This document shows, in pieces, positions 57,101 to 63,100 of a DNA stretch of 64,000 bases; position 1 is the first letter of the stretch; the number at the start of each line of letters is the position of its first letter. The notes under the pieces are model-generated. The model was given only the letters and a program-made list of their open reading frames with translations. It searched no databases and was not told where the DNA came from. The position numbers and the translations under genes are program-made. The stretch is from Coccinella septempunctata (lineage: Eukaryota; Arthropoda; Insecta; Coleoptera; Coccinellidae), in the NCBI RefSeq assembly GCF_907165205.1, contig NC_058190.1, forward strand, positions 628,001-692,000, written 5' to 3'.

Positions 57101-60100
57101 AGATCTGGAACGTGGAACAGGTTTTTAGGATCTGTTTCTTGTTCCATTTCTTTACACCAGCTTCATTGTTATTTTCAGATTGTAAAAGTTTGTAACACTC
57201 TTTTTCAAAAGAATATATATATATATATATATACCCCCCTGTTCGCGTTCCCGCGTCATAAGTTTTGAAATAAAAATCTCTTCTTTTCTATCAGTCATGG
57301 TGCGTAAGCCCTTGGGGTAGAGAATAAGAGATAACGCTCGTCGTCAGTGAAATCCCGTAGTTGCGCTAAAAATAGACCTTTTCTTCGCTATCAGTCATGG
57401 AGCGTAGCCCTTGGGGTAGCGAATAAAAGTCTCGAGTAGATCCGCCCTGGTTGTGTTTCTTTCGTTTCTGGAGGAATACAATTAATTACATCCCGATACC
57501 GTATAGTCATGCAACCCCCCTGTTCGCGTTCCCGGGTCATAAGTGTTGAAATAGAAATCTCTTCTTTTCTATCAGTCATGGCGCGTAAGCCCTTGGGGTA
57601 GAGAATAAGAGATACCGCTCGTCGTCAGTGAAATCCCGTAGTTGCGCTAAAAATAGACCTTTTCTTCGCTATCAGTCATGGAGCGTAGCCTTTGGGGTAG
57701 TGAATAAAAGTCTCGAGTAGATCCGCCCTGGTTGTGTTTCTTTCGTTTCTGGAGGAATACAATTAATTACATCCCGATACCGTATAGTCATGCAACCCCC
57801 CTGTTCGCGTTCCCGCGTCATAAGTGTTGAAATAGAAATCTCTTCTTTTCTATCAGTCATGGTGCGTAAGCCCTTGGGGTAGAGAATAAGAGATACCGCT
57901 CGTCGTCATGTTTCATTTCTGGAGAAATACAATTAATTACATCCCGATACCGTATAGCAAGTCATTTCACTTCGCGAGGTCATCCTTAGTATCCATTTCG
58001 TCAGTTCTGGTTGGCGCATTTTATTGAACAACCTATGATTTTTCACTGTACCCGGTATAATCTTTACAAAGTGCTCGTGACCGGATAGAATTTCCCGAAT
58101 GTATGTTTGCTGATAGATTCGCTCATATTTCATACCTACACATATCTCCGTTGTACATATATCAGTTTCCGAAGGTGTGAATAAACTAGTACATAATTTG
58201 ATTAGGACTACTTCGTTATCTCTACCACCCTAGATAACAGCGAACTCTGTCTCCGACTAGCAGCTACTCTGGTGGGTTTGCTATTCTTCCTAGTGAAAAG
58301 AATAACTGGCGCTCGAGATAAGTTTTTTCCGAGGTGACCACGTTACAGCACCCTGTATCGATGTGGGTTATAAAAAATAAGCTCAGTGGATTACAGACAA
58401 GTTTTGTATTCAATTTTTCCTTCTAGCTCCTTTAGTTTCCACAATAAGGTATAGGGACACTTTAACTCGGACACCCTGTACACCAAAATTGAATAATTTT
58501 GTGGTTCCTGAAATCCAACAGCATTTCGGAGATTGCCATTATTTTTTTTTCTTCAGATTTCTATGTGACATGAATCCCACACACTTATGTATCAAGAGTT
58601 GTAGTGAAGATTGCGGCCCTTGTAACTATCCTAAAGATGTAACCTTAGTTTGCGGCCATCAAGCGGTGATTCCGTGTCATTTGGCCCCGGGGGATTATAA
58701 CTGTCTGATAGAAGTACAAGTAACTCTTCCTTGTGGTCATGATGCAACAAAACCTTGTCATATGGCGGATGATTCATACGGATGTACGTTCCCTTGCAAT
58801 GCAAGGCTCCATTGTGGCCATTCTTGTGTCAAGAAGTGCCATGTTTTACAGGACCCGGATCATCTGACGGTGAGTTTGACCTTCATTATTTTTATGATTA
58901 TAATACAGGCTGTCCCAAGTTCGAATACCTATTAGACGTTTCTGGAGAACTGGACATATTTGAAATCTGAAAATTGGAATTATGATATTGTTCGAAATTC
59001 TCTATATTTTTTAAGCCTGCGCACCTTTAGTTATACAGGGAATAATTATAATTTTTTTTTACTGAGCTAAAATATTCTGGAAGATATTTTTCAAAATTTT
59101 GTTTTCTATTTTTTGTTTCTGATATCATAGGGTATTTAATTCTGGATATATTTCTGTTCAAATCGCGACATATATGGAGAGTAGAGACAAGAAGAACGAT
59201 CGCTGCTTTGAGACCACAGATTATTTTTCCCCTAAAATATGTAACAATATAGGGTACTCCATTCAATTTTATTTTAGCAGTCGGTTAGCCAGGGAAATTT
59301 GACACATTTCACTCTGTATAGTACGAAAATGTGGGGTTATGACGCTTGTCAAAACATTTTGGGGTTTTAAATCAACGCTATGTTTCCCGTTCTTCGTAAA
59401 AGTTTCTGTTATTACGTATTTTATCACAATGTCGAAACTCTTCGGAAAATATGTGACGAACATAATTGAAGTTTATATAAACTGATTGAAGGCATACCAA
59501 ATCCAGTTATTTGCATGGAAAATATAAGAGATCAGTATAATATTATAATATGCACTAGCTTGAGGAGAGTTAATGTTCGTTATCCCTCCAAAAACAGATA
59601 TACTCCATTCACTTTTATTTTAGCACTCAGTTGGCCATGGAAATTTGACACATTTCACTCTGTATAGTACGAAAATGTGGGGTTATGACGCTTGTCAAAA
59701 CATTTTTTGGTTTTAAATCAACACTATGTTGCCCGTTCTACGTAAAACACGTAAAAGTTTCTGTTATTACGTATTTTATCACAATGTCGAATCTCTTCGG
59801 AAAATATGTGACTAACATAATTAAAGTTTATACAAACTGATGGAAGCCATACCAAATCCAGTTATTTACATGGAAAATACAAGAGATCAGTATAATATCA
59901 TAATATGCACTAGCTTGAGGAGAGTTAATGTTCGTTATCTTCTTTGGCTAAAGTATGAATACCTCACATCAGTTGTAGATTTCAAAAATATTAACTCGAA
60001 GATGAAATGCATATGATGCTGTGGTTGGGAATGGGTATATCCCGAAGGAATTAACAAATAATTACAAGAATGTTAAATTCCTCAACAAAAATCATCTTGC

Positions 60101-63100
60101 ATCAATATAAGTAAAAGGAATTAAAGGAAGTTTCAATCAAGATGAACTTCATCTTTGAACAAAAATTTCATATGAATAAACAATTAGTAGGACAACTAGC
60201 GCGTATTTGTGACTGTTCATCTTAATGCATTGATATAATGATAAATAATTAGGTATTTATTGGTACCTTGAGACATTTACAATGTATAGGACAAGTCAAA
60301 TGAAAAATAGAAAAATCAATTTTCGGGAACTTATTCTACGATGACATTCATCGAAAATCCTGTAGTAAACTTTTCGCATTAATTCACTCAAACAAAAATT
60401 TCTCAAATTCCAACACTCTTCTGGGTTTCCCAATAGAAGGAAATTCTTTGTCATCCTCTTCATTCGCAATCTTTCTGATTGTGGAAATATTCAGCTGAAA
60501 TATAAGTCGTTTAGATTCAGATGAAACATTATATAAATTCTCTCTCTTACATTGAATATGTTCGCTATCGTCTGACGTATTGTGGATTTTATAATATCAG
60601 GGTATAACTATTTGAATGAGCGGACCTGAATTCTAAATAGCACTTCCTGAAACCCTGTCTCTTTTTTCAATCAGTTTCGTCATTTTCGTAATATTAATTT
60701 ATATTATTTGTAGCTGAGATGTCTAAAAACATGGTGTATGCACTGATAGATTTTGTTTTTCCATCTTTGGAAATAAGAGATAAGTTTCGTTTTTTCCACT
60801 GTAGGCAGCGCTATTTAGAATTTGACAGTTGTCAATTGATATTTGAAAATAATTTCAATATATTCCTATGACTTGCGAATGTGCTGTATTCATAAGCGAT
60901 TATGGATGTGTGAAAATATATTAGTTTCGAGAAAGTGGTAAAGAACATTCATTTATTCAACATGTCGTTCAGTTTTCTGTCTGGATAATCAAGAACTACA
61001 GCTAAGAAGTGTTGGACTATCACCCTTTGTTGTTGGAATTTGAGGCAGAACCAAATCAGATGAACGAACATTCGGAACAGATACAGCTAAGAGTTTTATG
61101 ACAACTTCAGCGATATTTCATCGAAGGAACTGTATTTGAAAATACTTAATGTGAATTGTGAGCATGTATTAAGAAACAGAAATACATGAATCTATTCAAG
61201 CCTGTTCTTCAAATATTCTAGTGAAAATTCCGTTTGCGTCATCTGAATATATTGGATATTTCGCCAATTGACTCTGTTTTATTAAAATCATGTTGAATTA
61301 TCCTCCTTATGAATACAATTTGTCAAACAGAAATTATCTTGAAGAAGTACTCCTTCGAATCCTTCGATAGTGTTGAAATATCTGCAGATTCGTTTTTACA
61401 ACGAAAATTCAAGTGTAAATCTCAAATATTCCTTAACATTTAGGACCGGTACTTTCAGGTGCGAATAACTAAATTTATTCGATAAATAAGTCTTATTCTT
61501 AGGATAAGTAAAAATGCAGTCTTTTCACTTTCAGATAATGTTATTCATCGAATAAATCTGTCATTGAAACTCGTTAATAAAATTTTATTTGTCATAGATC
61601 GAATGTCGGTACGTCATTATTGGTTGAATTTTTAAGATTCTGGATGTATGGTTATTTTTTGTGTGATTTTCACGGAATATTTGCTTTCTAGTTGGAATTA
61701 TGACACTTTCTACAATGCGGTCTCTTATTTTACATTAATCAGTGAAAAGTAGTATACCGTGTTTTCACAGAATTGTTATTCGTCAAATAATTTCATCTGA
61801 AAGCACCGAAATAAGGTATCCTTCAGATAGGAAATTATTCGACAGATACTTATTGACAGTGAATAAAATTTATTCGAAGGTGAAAGTACCGGGCCTTAAC
61901 GAAATAGTACAGTTCATTTTTTTTTGGATTCGTTGATCGATCGGGATCACAGATTACTGTCATAAAGTTTCTATTTGAATTTATTTTATCTCATATACCG
62001 TGTGATATTTCTCATCTGACAAGTGAATTGAAATTTCTGAGTACGGGCCTGCAATTGTTTCCTTTTTTTTTCCTTGTGCTGACGGTGAATGCTTATAGGA
62101 ACAAGCTTGTGAAATACCAGCCAAAATTTTACCATATTAACGAAGATATGGGAGTAATAATAATAACTCCTGAAAGCCACAAGGCTAAAGTCATAATAAT
62201 AGTTTATTGATCCTTTTAGACAACAAAGTGCATAGGACAGGTCAAAATAAAAAATTCATTAATCTATATCTTATACTCTGGTACATGGAGGAATACTCAA
62301 ATTTTTTTGTTCTATGCTTAGGTAAAAGCAGAATTTCTTGGTTCCTTGTACATACTATATTCATGATTGTCACATAATTTGGTCCAATTCAAAAAATTTT
62401 CTTTAGCATATATTAAACATTTGAATACATATATACATGGTAGAGAGAGCAAATTATTTTCAACGAAAACTGGTCTGCATGATGTACGAGAACTTAATTT
62501 GAACATCAAACGAATGATCCGTTTTTGAGCTATGAAAGCTCTGTTAAATTCTACACAGTTTCCCCAGAGTAAGATGTTATAAGAGAGTTGACTATATATA
62601 TATATATATATAAACTGGGCTGTAGTAAATCCGCATTAACGAGCTGACAGGTAGCATGTCTTTCACTCTATTGATGGCATATTAAGAGTTATCGAGCTTT
62701 TTACAGAGAAAACTCGTATGAGTAGACCAGGTTTTAAATTCCTGTCAACATAGACTCCCAAAAATTTACATTCTTCAGCAGATTTTAAATTGAAGTTGGA
62801 GTAATTTAGTAGAACAGTCTCTACAGTGTTTTTCCTAATACCGAAATGAATGTAAACAGTTTTATTGACATCCACAATCTCTTGGACCGACACCAATTGA
62901 CGAATTGGCCAATGTATATAATAGGGAATACTCCTTCTGTCGAAAATGATATGTATTTTTTATGAAATATCTTTGAAACGTCACATTTTGAAATAACCAT
63001 TTCAACCGTTTCCCAAAAAAAATGATTTTAAGCACTTAAAAATGAAAAATAAAAATGGGTATTTAAAGTTTAAAGCGTTTTGTGAGAATTGCGCAAGCTG

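Larger units (their letters stand above)
55870..58347 (+). mobile_element. Solo LTR, 2.5 kb (Gypsy-like duplication)
   Basis: Begins TGTAA and ends TTACA, flanked by GCAC (55866-55869 and 58348-58351), a 4-bp duplication; this interrupts the arm of a palindrome whose other copy shows the empty site. Inside are a TATA-type box (CTATAAAAG near 56162), a TCAGT initiator-like site about 35 bp downstream, an internal tandem array, and AATAAA near 58183. No gag or pol frame, so it is a solo LTR. Orientation is from the promoter. Confidence 0.78.
53736..58478. mobile_element. CAGGGTG-ended palindromic element with nested insertions
   Basis: Left arm 53736-54147 is inverted in 55555-55869 plus 58348-58478. 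TA flanks both outer ends. Ends read CAGGGTGTCCGAGTTAAAGT and inverse. The centre holds a Harbinger-like MITE and a fragment of the THAP palindrome; the right arm is split by a solo LTR. Confidence 0.85.
53511..58556 (+). other. 5.0-kb intron: palindrome, Harbinger-like MITE, solo LTR
   Basis: Almost entirely occupied by one palindromic element (53736-58478) and its nested insertions. No exon seen. Confidence 0.8.

Noticed and set aside
56753..57860. Repeated 62-66 codon minus-strand frames
   Set aside because: Products of the 281-bp tandem repeats inside the solo LTR; no start context or domain.
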